Assembly (NCBI GenBank): GCA_036271855.1
Contig: DATAZV010000335.1
Span: 1 to 12,491, forward strand
Source: JAQGMJ01 sp036271855
GTDB lineage: Bacteria; Pseudomonadota; Gammaproteobacteria; Burkholderiales; JAEUOS01
Direction: 5' to 3'
DNA: 12,491 bases
Shown: positions 1 through 5,938 of the stretch, one piece after another
How the letters are laid out: the number at the start of each line of letters is the position of its first letter
Position numbering within the stretch: position 1 is the stretch's first letter
Notes under the pieces: model-generated
The model's database searches: none
Told to the model about the DNA's origin: nothing
The model's input: the letters and a program-made list of their open reading frames with translations, nothing else
Made by a program: the position numbers and the translations under genes

Positions 1-225
1 CATGGCGCGCGCCATCCGGCTGTTCTTGGTCCGGCGGTTTTCCGTATAGTCCACCGCCTGGCGAAAGGCGCGCTTGTTGGCTTCCTTGTAGACCTTGGCG
101 CAGCAGATGTCCTCGCCGCAGCGGACGACAAAGACCATCGCCTCCTTGCCGCTCATCAGCTGGCGCATGACTTCGTCGATCAGGCCGTCTTCGATCAGCG
201 GCACCAGCCGCTTGGGGATTTTCAT
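1..225 (-). CDS. RIO-type serine/threonine protein kinase, N-terminal part (runs off left edge)
   Basis: The first 75 residues of a RIO1-family atypical kinase are visible; the rest lies beyond base 1. The start is ATG at 225-223, preceded by AAGG five bases upstream. The N-terminus reads MKIPKRLVPLIEDGLIDEV. It is followed by the RIO phosphate-loop motif SGKEA (residues 25-29) and the ATP-binding lysine in CAKVYKEANKRAF (Lys44), then the basic segment ENRRTKNSRMARAM. The family's catalytic Asp and metal-binding motif would be downstream and cannot be checked. Bacterial RIO proteins form a small, poorly understood group, and archaeal/eukaryotic relatives act in ribosome biogenesis. The substrate here is unknown. 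The GlxA-type regulator gene upstream is on the same strand, but a 96-base gap separates them, so a separate promoter is likely. Confidence 0.85.
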   Translation of the reverse strand, partial: MKIPKRLVPLIEDGLIDEVMRQLMSGKEAMVFVVRCGEDICCAKVYKEANKRAFRQAVDYTENRRTKNSRMARAM

Positions 226-289
226 TGTGGCCTTGCTGGCACGTCAGGGTTGATGGGCAAACCGCCGGGGGAATTCGCGGAAGTCGCGC

Positions 290-295
290 AGTATA
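290..295 (-). promoter_or_regulatory. possible -10 box for the RIO kinase gene
   Basis: On the minus strand TATACT (5 of 6 to TATAAT) lies in the 96-base gap between the GlxA-type regulator stop and the RIO start. It would give a leader of about 55-60 bases. No good -35 box is seen 16-18 bases upstream, so this is a weak call. Confidence 0.25.
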
Positions 296-321
296 GGGGC
301 TGGGCTGCCGGCGCACCAGCG

Positions 322-1287
322 CTAGGCGACACCGGAGCGCAACTCGCGCACGCCCTTGCCCAGGCGGCGCCGCAGCAGGGTGCGCAGGGTGACGCCGTCG
401 GCATAGCCGACCTGCGCGGCGATCTGCTCGACGCTGGCGCTGCCTTCCTGCAGCAGTTGCAGGGCGCGCTCCACCCGCAAGTCCTGGAAGTAGGACAGCG
501 GCGACTTGCCCAGCACCTTTTGCAGGTGCCGCGCCAGGGTGCGCTCGCTGGCGCCCGCGCTTTTGGCCGCCGCGGGGAGGGAAAAGCCCAGGGCGAGACT
601 CTGGCGCGCCCATTGCTCGAAACGCTCCACCAGCGGGTCGGTATGGGCCAGGTGGTCGGGGATCACAAAGGCCGCCTGCGAGGCGCGCGGCTCGACCAGC
701 AGGTAGCGCCCGGTGAGCGCGGCCAGCGCCGGGCTCTGGCGCCGCACCAGGCCGAGCGCCAGGTCCACGTGGGCCAGCGCCGCGCCGGCGGTGACAAACG
801 GCGCGGAGGCCACCAGCATGCGCGACTCGTCGAGCCGCACCCGCGGGTAGCGCTGGCGAAACAGCGGCGCCAGCCACCAGGAGGTGGTGGCGGCATGGCC
901 ATCGAGCAGGGCGCTGTCGGCCAATACGAAAGTGCCGGTGCAGGCCGCGCCGACCCAGGCGCCGCCGCCCGACCAGTCGCGCAGCAGCGCCTTTGCGTCG
1001 CCGACGTCGCGGCGCGCCAGCGCCGCCACCAGCGGTTCCGGCATCTTGGCGCCGAGCGCGGGAATCACCACCGCGTCCGGGCGCGCGGCGCCGGCGGCGG
1101 GGCGCACCGGCACGCGCAGGCCTTGCGCGGTGCGCACGCTGCGGCGCAGCCCTACCAGGGTGACTTCGAGCAGGGCCACCGGGGCATCGAGCATCGGCGC
1201 CAGCTCATTGGCCGCGCCCAGGGTGTCGAGTACCGAGGCAAGCCCGAGATCGAATACGCCGTCGATCGCCAGCACATGGATACGCAT
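322..1287 (-). CDS. GlxA-family transcriptional regulator (DJ-1/PfpI-like domain + AraC HTH)
   Basis: The 321-residue product has the usual GlxA layout. Residues 1-185 form a class I glutamine amidotransferase/DJ-1-like domain opening MRIHVLAIDGVFDLGLASVL, with a nucleophile-elbow Cys116 in GAACTGTFVLADSALLDG. Residues about 220-318 form an AraC-type double helix-turn-helix (SERTLARHLQKVLGKSPLSY and VEQIAAQVGYADGVTLRTLL). After the Cys elbow the sequence is ATTSWW, where many GlxA proteins have ATTHW. The catalytic-type His is therefore absent and the domain is probably a ligand sensor rather than an enzyme. The gene is divergent from the ABM gene, 99 bases apart, and its ATG directly abuts a pair of dyad sites. 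No clear Shine-Dalgarno precedes the ATG. It probably controls itself and the ABM gene. Family call is firm; ligand unknown. Confidence 0.93.
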   Translation of the reverse strand: MRIHVLAIDGVFDLGLASVLDTLGAANELAPMLDAPVALLEVTLVGLRRSVRTAQGLRVPVRPAAGAARPDAVVIPALGAKMPEPLVAALARRDVGDAKALLRDWSGGGAWVGAACTGTFVLADSALLDGHAATTSWWLAPLFRQRYPRVRLDESRMLVASAPFVTAGAALAHVDLALGLVRRQSPALAALTGRYLLVEPRASQAAFVIPDHLAHTDPLVERFEQWARQSLALGFSLPAAAKSAGASERTLARHLQKVLGKSPLSYFQDLRVERALQLLQEGSASVEQIAAQVGYADGVTLRTLLRRRLGKGVRELRSGVA

Positions 1288-1320
1288 GGCGTAAACGATA
1301 CCATAATCGGCGTTTACGCC
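1288..1320. promoter_or_regulatory. paired dyad operator candidate between GlxA-type regulator and ABM genes
   Basis: Two related 12-bp dyads lie in the divergent gap: GGCGTAAACGAT (1288-1299) and GGCGTTTACGCC (1309-1320). The second is a perfect dyad (GGCGT-TT-ACGCC) and the first matches the same pattern except for its last two bases. Their starts are 21 bp apart, two helical turns, the spacing typical of AraC-family half-sites. The block also forms an 11-bp perfect inverted repeat, TGGCGTAAACG (1287-1297) with CGTTTACGCCA (1311-1321). It touches the regulator's start codon, which suits autoregulation. A CATAAT sequence (1302-1307) lies between the sites. That these are the regulator's own sites is inferred. 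Confidence 0.6.
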
Positions 1321-1386
1321 ACTACTCTCCGGTGCGCATCGGGCCTAGACTGCGGCTTCGTTCAACCCACGTGAAGGATTCGCATC

Positions 1387-1686
1387 ATGGTCAAGCTCGC
1401 ATTGCTGGTACGCCTGGAAGCCAAGCCCGGCAAGGAAGCCGCGGTCGCCGCATTTCTCGCGGGCGCCCTGCCCCTGGCCAACCAGGAGACCGCGACGCCG
1501 GTCTGGTTCGCCCTGCGCATGGGGCCTTCCACCTTCGGCATTTTCGACGCCTTCGCCGACGACCAGGCACGCCAGGCCCACCTGGCGGGGCCGATCGCCG
1601 CCGCGCTGATGGCCAATGCCTCGGAACTGCTGGCAAAGCCGCCGGTGATCGAGCAGGTGGACCTGCTGGCAGTCAAGTTGGCGTAG
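1387..1686 (+). CDS. ABM-fold (antibiotic biosynthesis monooxygenase-like) small protein
   Basis: A 99-residue protein starting MVKLALLVRLEAKPGKEAAV, which matches the ferredoxin-like alpha/beta barrel of the ABM superfamily: beta strand, then a KPGKE-type turn, then a helix. It continues with TPVWFALRMGPSTFGIFDAF and ends with a helix and strand (VIEQVDLLAVKLA). The length is usual for the family. Members dimerise and include cofactor-free quinol monooxygenases such as YgiN, haem-degrading enzymes and proteins of unknown role; the substrate cannot be read from this sequence. ATG at 1387 is preceded by AAGGA (1374-1378) at 8 bases. The gene stands alone, divergent from the GlxA-type regulator that probably controls it, and ends before a strong terminator. 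Confidence 0.85.
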   Translation: MVKLALLVRLEAKPGKEAAVAAFLAGALPLANQETATPVWFALRMGPSTFGIFDAFADDQARQAHLAGPIAAALMANASELLAKPPVIEQVDLLAVKLA

Positions 1687-1820
1687 GGGCTGCCGACCAG
1701 CGGCCGGCCTTGCATCGTCTGGCCGCCGGTGACGGCGATCTACCGGTGGTTGACCGGCTGGCCGAATTGTTCGTGGCGCAGGCCTGAAACCGGGGCATAA
1801 AGCCGATCGCGCATAAATGA

Positions 1821-1847
1821 AAAACCCCGGCGCGAGGCCGGGGTTTT
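1821..1847. terminator. bidirectional rho-independent terminator
   Basis: A perfect 11-bp stem, AAAACCCCGGC (1821-1831) with GCCGGGGTTTT (1837-1847), has a 5-base loop GCGAG. The A-run on the left and T-run on the right give a U-tract in either direction. It lies 17 bases past the OYE stop codon (minus strand) and about 135 bases past the ABM stop (plus strand), so it can end both convergent transcripts. Confidence 0.9.
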
Positions 1848-1864
1848 CGCATGGCGTAAAACGC

Positions 1865-2938
1865 TCAGGCCAGCGCCGGATAGTCGGTATAGCCCTTCGC
1901 ACCGGGCGTATAGAAAGTGTCCATGTCGGGCGCGTTGGCCGCGGCACCCTTGCGGTAGCGTTCCACCAGGTCCGGGTTGGCGAGGAAGGGACGGCCGAAG
2001 GCGATCAGGTCGGCCTGCTTTTCCTGCAGCGCTTTCTCCGCGCTGGCAGCGTCGAAGCCGCCGGCGAGGATGAAGGCGCCCTTGAAGGCGGCGCGCAGCT
2101 TGGCCTTGAGTTCGCCGGGGACGGCGGGTGCGCCCATGGCGGAATGGTCCAGCACGTGGACGTAGGCGAGCTTGAGATCGGAGAGCTGCTGCACCAGGGC
2201 AACGTATTGCGCGTCCTGCTCCGGGTAGTGGCCGGTGCTGTTGAACACGCCGTAGGGCGAGAGGCGGATGCCGACCTTGTCGGCGCCGATGGCGGCAATA
2301 GCGGCGCGCGCCACTTCGAGGGCGAAGCGGTTGCGTGCTTCGATGCCGCCGCCGTAACCGTCAGTGCGCTGGTTCACATTGCCGTTGAGGAATTGCTCGA
2401 TCAGGTAACCGTTGGCGGCGTGCAGTTCGATGCCGTCGAAGCCGGCCTGCACCGCCAGCCGGGCGGATTGGGTGTATTCGGCGACGGCGCGGTCGATGTC
2501 GGCCTGGGTCATGGCGCGCGGCTTGCCATGCGGCTGCATGCCCTTGGCGTCGGTGTACATCTCGCCTTCCAGGACGGCGTCGTTGGGGCCGACGATTTCG
2601 GTGCCGGCCGGCAGGTTGAGGGAGGCGGTGACGCGGCCGGTGTGCATCAGTTGCAGGAATATCTTGCCGCCCTTCGCGTGCACCGCATCGGTGACCAGTT
2701 TCCAGCCGTGCACCTGCGCCTGGTTGTATAAACCGGGAATGCGCGGGTAGCCCAGGCCATTGGGCGAGGGTGAGGTGCCTTCGGTGACGATCAGCCCGGC
2801 GCCGGCGCGCTGGCCGTAGTACTCGGCCATCAGGGCGTTGGGAATATTGGCCTCGACGGCGCGGCTGCGGGTCATCGGCGACATGACAAAGCGGTTTTTC
2901 AGATTCAGGGAAGGCGAGGAATACGGGTCGAATAGCAT
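1865..2938 (-). CDS. Old Yellow Enzyme-family alkene reductase (FMN, NAD(P)H-dependent)
   Basis: A 357-residue flavoprotein of the classical OYE / N-ethylmaleimide reductase group, which reduces activated C=C bonds and some nitro compounds or nitrate esters in the cytoplasm. Visible features are FVMSPMTRSRA with Thr23 near the flavin, LQLMHTGR (about residues 96-101), the substrate-binding pair His173/Asn176 in ELHAANGYLIEQF, NQRTDGYGG (189-197), GIRLSP, and the FMN-phosphate region ILAGGFD...LIAFGRPFLANPDL. The C-terminus GAKGYTDYPALA is typical. The start is ATG at 2938, preceded by AAAGG. The frame stays open upstream to 3211, but that part has no OYE character and crosses the divergent gene's start. 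It is divergent from the substrate-binding protein gene and ends at a strong terminator. The natural substrate is unknown. Confidence 0.93.
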   Translation of the reverse strand: MLFDPYSSPSLNLKNRFVMSPMTRSRAVEANIPNALMAEYYGQRAGAGLIVTEGTSPSPNGLGYPRIPGLYNQAQVHGWKLVTDAVHAKGGKIFLQLMHTGRVTASLNLPAGTEIVGPNDAVLEGEMYTDAKGMQPHGKPRAMTQADIDRAVAEYTQSARLAVQAGFDGIELHAANGYLIEQFLNGNVNQRTDGYGGGIEARNRFALEVARAAIAAIGADKVGIRLSPYGVFNSTGHYPEQDAQYVALVQQLSDLKLAYVHVLDHSAMGAPAVPGELKAKLRAAFKGAFILAGGFDAASAEKALQEKQADLIAFGRPFLANPDLVERYRKGAAANAPDMDTFYTPGAKGYTDYPALA

Positions 2939-3018
2939 GGCGGCCTTTTTGTTTGGTGTGGAACGGGATAATAAAACCGGTGCGTGACAAGTTCGTGCAA
3001 GGAGCTTGGGGTCGCGGT

Positions 3019-3032
3019 TGTTGATTTCAACA
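3019..3032. promoter_or_regulatory. palindrome in OYE / substrate-binding protein gap
   Basis: TGTTGA-TT-TCAACA is a perfect dyad with 6-bp arms in the 242-base divergent gap, about 80 bases upstream of the OYE start. It is a candidate operator or protein-binding site. No regulator gene lies directly beside it; the nearest is the LysR gene beyond 4253. The rest of the gap (2939-3180) shows no clear promoter with both boxes. Confidence 0.35.
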
Positions 3033-3180
3033 GGCGCAAATTCCGCGCCAAAAATGCGCAACCCGCGCCGGGCGTGGGGGCATTGCACGATGCCGCAACC
3101 TGGGGCGCGAAGCGGTGTAGCATGCGCGGCTGAACCCATACCAAGACTGTGCCGTAAGTACGCGGCCGGAGGAGACCAAG

Positions 3181-4230
3181 ATGCAACCCACGTCAGCCGC
3201 GCATGCTGCATCGCTGCGCCGCCGCTTTCTCAAGCGCTTGTCCGCTGTTCCGCTCGGCGCGCTGGGCGCCCTGCCCGCGATCGGTGCGCATGCCGATAGC
3301 CCGGTCAGGTTCGCGCTTAATCGCGGCCCCTACGATTCGTCGAACGCACCGTTTTTGCTGGCGCGCGAGCGCGGCTGGTTCGCCGCCGAGGGCCTGGCGG
3401 TGGATTTGTCGCTGTCGAAAAACGTGGTCGATGCGATCCGCCGGGTGGCCAGCAATGAATGCGATTTTGGCTACGCCGATTTTTCGGTGGTGACGCGCTT
3501 TGCGGCAGAGCATCCGGAGAGCGCGCCGCATTTGCTGTATTCGATCTTCGACCGCTCGCCGGCGGCAATTGTGACGTGGAAGTCCAGCGGCGTGCGCACG
3601 GTGGCGGACCTGCATGGCAAGACACTGGCGGCGACCGTGGGTGACGGCGCCTACCAGTTGTTCCCGGCGTTTTGCCGCGCCAACAAAATCGACCCGAAGA
3701 GCGTGAAGATCCTCGAAGTGGGGCTGGAGGAGCGTGAGGAGGTGATGCACGAGCGCAAGGTGGACGGCGCCATCGGCTTCGACTCGACCATTCTCTACAA
3801 GCTGGTGCACATGGGGGCGCGGCGCGATGCTGTCGGCTTCCTGCACTACGCCGACGCCGGCCTGCCGCTGTACTCCAACGGCATCATCGTCTCGCGCAAG
3901 GCGCTGGTGGAGCGCAAGGCGCAGATCGCCGGGCTGCTGCGCGCCTGCGCGCGCGGCTGGCAGGCGGCACTGCATCGTCCCGCCGCGATGCTCGCGGTGC
4001 TGGCCGCGGCCAACCCCAAGGCCGACATGGCGCTGGAGAGCGAGCGCTTCGAGTGGATCCGCGAACAGCAGATCGCCACCGCCAATGTGCGCAAGAACGG
4101 CATGGGCACCATCGAGCGCGCGCGTTTCGAGCGTATCGCGTCTTTCCTGTTGCCGGGCACGCCAATCGGCCCGCTGTCGACGCTGATCGAGAGCAGCTAT
4201 TTGCCGGCAGCGGAATTGCGCGCGGTCTGA
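3181..4230 (+). CDS. ABC-type substrate-binding protein, NMT1/SsuA-TauA-like, with Tat-type signal
   Basis: A 349-residue periplasmic solute-binding protein. The N-terminus has a twin-arginine-like motif RRRFLK (residues 13-18), a hydrophobic stretch, and a likely cleavage site after AHA (36-38). The mature part starts like NMT1/THI5 and sulfonate/taurine/nitrate receptors: PVRFALNRGPYDSSNAPFLL, then an ERGWFAAEGLAVDL segment, a DFGYADFSVV pocket segment and VRTVADLHGKTLAATVGDGA. Such proteins bind small organics (alkanesulfonates, taurine, thiamine pyrimidine precursors, aromatic acids); the ligand cannot be assigned. ATG at 3181 has GGAGGAG (3168-3174) six bases upstream. No permease or ATPase gene adjoins it, so it is an orphan receptor here. 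It is divergent from the OYE gene and converges with the LysR gene, 22 bases away. Confidence 0.88.
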   Translation: MQPTSAAHAASLRRRFLKRLSAVPLGALGALPAIGAHADSPVRFALNRGPYDSSNAPFLLARERGWFAAEGLAVDLSLSKNVVDAIRRVASNECDFGYADFSVVTRFAAEHPESAPHLLYSIFDRSPAAIVTWKSSGVRTVADLHGKTLAATVGDGAYQLFPAFCRANKIDPKSVKILEVGLEEREEVMHERKVDGAIGFDSTILYKLVHMGARRDAVGFLHYADAGLPLYSNGIIVSRKALVERKAQIAGLLRACARGWQAALHRPAAMLAVLAAANPKADMALESERFEWIREQQIATANVRKNGMGTIERARFERIASFLLPGTPIGPLSTLIESSYLPAAELRAV

Positions 4231-4252
4231 GGCGAATGGGGAAGCGCGCGCA

Positions 4253-5143
4253 TCAAGGCTTGAAGCCGCGAAACTCCTGTTTCATCCATTCGATGAACAC
4301 CTTGGTGCGCGCCGGCAGCAGGCGCGCGTGCGGGTAGACCAGGTTGATCGGGCGCGGCGGCGGCTCGAACTCCTGCAGCACGACTTTCAATTGCTTGCCG
4401 CGCACGAAGGGCGCCGGCTGGTAGGAGAGGAAATTGCCCAGGCCGAGTCCTTCGACACAGGCTTGCACGGCGGGCGCGGCCTGGTTGAACTCGAGGTTGC
4501 CGCTGACCGGGACGATGAATGGCTTGCCGTTTTCGCAATAGGGCCAGCCCGCGCTGACCCGACTGACAAAGCGCACGCAGTTGTGCGCCTGCAGATCACG
4601 CGGGTGCCTGGGGGTGCCGAAGCGCCGCAGATAGGCGGGGCTGGCGACGGTGACGCGGCGCAGGCTGCCGATCTGCTGTGCCACCAGGCTGGAGTCGGTG
4701 AGCGGGCCGATGCGGATGCCGACGTCGATGCCTTCCTCGAGCAGGTCGACCACGCGGTCGTGCAATTGCACGCCGCAGCGCATTTTTTCGTAGCGCTGCA
4801 CGAAACGGGTGACGGCGGGCGCGACGTGCATCTGGCCGAACAGTACCGGCGCGGTGATGGAAAGCTGGCCGGCCGGCTCGGCGGCCTCGGCCGTCAAGGC
4901 GCTTTCACCATCCTCCACCGCGCTTAGCACCTGACGGCAGGTGTCGAGGTAATGCCGGCCCTCTTCGGTGAGGGAGAGCCTGCGGGTGGTACGGTTGATC
5001 AGGCGCACGCCCAGTTGCGCCTCGAGCGCGGCGAGCGAGCGCACCACTGCCGGCAGGGAAGCGCCGAGGTCGTTGGCGGCGGCGGTGAGGCTGCCGGCTT
5101 CGGCGATTCGCACGTAGGTTTGCATCGCCTTGAGTTTGTCCAT
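4253..5143 (-). CDS. LysR-family transcriptional regulator
   Basis: A 296-residue LTTR of standard length. Residues 1-60 form the winged HTH (MDKLKAMQTYVRIAEAGSLT, then LGASLPAVVRSLAALEAQLG and LINRTTRRLSLTEEG). Residues about 91-290 form the effector-binding domain, starting GQLSITAPVLFGQMHVAPAV, in the style of the large CrgA/DmlR-like subgroup common in Burkholderiales. It is divergent from the GST-like gene across a 126-base AT-rich gap and probably regulates the GST/PNPOx unit and itself. The start at 5143 is fixed by the conserved MDKLKAMQ opening; the SD is poor, only AGG very close to the ATG. Effector unknown. Confidence 0.93.
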   Translation of the reverse strand: MDKLKAMQTYVRIAEAGSLTAAANDLGASLPAVVRSLAALEAQLGVRLINRTTRRLSLTEEGRHYLDTCRQVLSAVEDGESALTAEAAEPAGQLSITAPVLFGQMHVAPAVTRFVQRYEKMRCGVQLHDRVVDLLEEGIDVGIRIGPLTDSSLVAQQIGSLRRVTVASPAYLRRFGTPRHPRDLQAHNCVRFVSRVSAGWPYCENGKPFIVPVSGNLEFNQAAPAVQACVEGLGLGNFLSYQPAPFVRGKQLKVVLQEFEPPPRPINLVYPHARLLPARTKVFIEWMKQEFRGFKP

Positions 5144-5149
5144 GCCTGC

Positions 5150-5177
5150 ATATTAAACCGATTTATGGAGTAGTCAA
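5150..5177 (-). promoter_or_regulatory. candidate promoter of the LysR gene
   Basis: On the minus strand TTGACT (5172-5177; 5 of 6 to consensus), a 16-base spacer and TAATAT (5150-5155; 4 of 6). Transcription would begin at or next to the ATG of the LysR gene (5143), which would make the message leaderless or nearly so. Seen only by eye. Confidence 0.4.
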
Positions 5178-5190
5178 TTACACAATAGGC

Positions 5191-5206
5191 CATTTATTGC
5201 TAAATG
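5191..5206. promoter_or_regulatory. palindrome, candidate operator in LysR / GST gap
   Basis: CATTTA-TTGC-TAAATG is a perfect dyad with 6-bp arms and a 4-base centre, in the AT-rich gap between divergent genes. It overlaps the -35 region of the proposed GST promoter and lies upstream of the proposed LysR promoter. A second small dyad, CCAT-A-ATGG (5215-5223), follows. LysR proteins usually bind AT-rich interrupted dyads here, but this one does not fit T-N11-A exactly (symmetry is T-N10-A). Confidence 0.5.
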
Positions 5207-5221
5207 ATAACTAACCATAAT
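5193..5221 (+). promoter_or_regulatory. candidate promoter of the GST-PNPOx unit
   Basis: TTTATT (5193-5198; 3 of 6), a 17-base spacer and CATAAT (5216-5221; 5 of 6). The weak -35 and good -10 fit an activator-dependent LysR-controlled promoter. The leader to the GST ATG would be about 40 bases. Confidence 0.35.
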
Positions 5222-5269
5222 GGCGTCAAATCACTCAATCATTGTTTGCCAACCCCCAGGGAGTTTCAT

Positions 5270-5908
5270 ATGACCACCTCGCGCCCCGCCCAGCCGATCA
5301 AGCTGCACGGCTTTCCCCTTTCCGGCCACGCCCATCGGGTCCAGTTGTTCTTGAGCCTGCTCGGCCTGCCTTACGAAAACCTGGCGGTGGACATGCCGAA
5401 CCGTGGGCACAAGCAGCCGGGGTTTCTGGCGCTGAACCGGTTTGGCCAGATCCCGGTAATCGAGGACGGCGAGCTGGTGCTGGCGGACTCCAACGCCATC
5501 CTGGTTTACCTGGCGACACGCTATGGCAACGAAAGCTGGCTGCCGCGCGACCCGGTGGGTGCGGCACGGGTGCAGCGCTGGCTGTCGGTGGCCGCCGGCC
5601 AGGTGGCTTTCGGCCCGGCAGCGGCGCGCCTGGTCGTGCTGTTCAAGGCGCCTTTTAATCCGGAAGACGTGACGCAGCGGGCGAATCTGCTGTTCGCCGT
5701 GATGGAGGAGGAACTGCAGCACCGGCCGTTTCTTGCGGGCGATACGCCGACCATCGCCGATGTCGCCAATTACACCTATATCGCGCACGCGCCGGAAGGC
5801 AATGTGTCGCTGCAGCCTTATCCGAACATCCGCGCCTGGCTCGCGCGCATCGAGGCGCTGCCGGGTTTCGTCGGAATGAAAAAGTCGCCGTGCGGACTGG
5901 CCGCCTGA
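5270..5908 (+). CDS. glutathione S-transferase family protein
   Basis: A 212-residue GST-like protein. Residues about 9-85 form the thioredoxin-fold domain: IKLHGFPLSGHAHRVQLFLS with Ser18 at the usual catalytic position, the cis-Pro segment GQIPVIEDGE (Pro62), and the glutathione gamma-glutamyl site ADSNAILVYLATRYG (Asp73/Ser74). Residues about 95-205 form the all-helical C-domain with the N-cap motif GDTPTIADVANYTYI. It probably conjugates glutathione to, or reduces, small electrophiles in the cytosol. ATG at 5270 has AGGGAG (5258-5263) six bases upstream. The frame stays open upstream to 5204, but that stretch is AT-rich promoter sequence. It is followed after 30 bases by the PNPOx-like gene and is divergent from a LysR regulator. 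Confidence 0.93.
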   Translation: MTTSRPAQPIKLHGFPLSGHAHRVQLFLSLLGLPYENLAVDMPNRGHKQPGFLALNRFGQIPVIEDGELVLADSNAILVYLATRYGNESWLPRDPVGAARVQRWLSVAAGQVAFGPAAARLVVLFKAPFNPEDVTQRANLLFAVMEEELQHRPFLAGDTPTIADVANYTYIAHAPEGNVSLQPYPNIRAWLARIEALPGFVGMKKSPCGLAA

Positions 5909-5938
5909 GGCTGCGTTTGAACTGAAAAGGAGTACGCG

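Noticed and set aside
1302..1307. CATAAT as -10 box for the ABM gene
   Set aside because: 5 of 6 to consensus, but the sequence 16-18 bases upstream is not -35-like. TAGACT (1346-1351) is equally unsupported, so no promoter feature is listed.
250..1374. Long plus-strand open frame (374 codons)
   Set aside because: It is antisense to the GlxA-type regulator, whose domains are unmistakable. The frame is low-complexity Ala/Gly/Arg/Gln typical of GC-rich shadows.
1852..1863. TGGCGTAAAACG, resembling the operator half-site at 1287-1297
   Set aside because: It has one extra base, stands alone without a dyad partner, and lies between a terminator and a stop codon, so it is probably chance.
1817..2731. 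304-codon plus-strand open frame
   Set aside because: Antisense to the OYE gene, starts inside the terminator, and has no domain.
2939..3211. N-terminal extension of the OYE frame
   Set aside because: The open frame continues 91 codons upstream of MLFDPYSSP but lacks family similarity and runs into the divergent gene's start. The ATG at 2938 has AAAGG and matches the family N-terminus.
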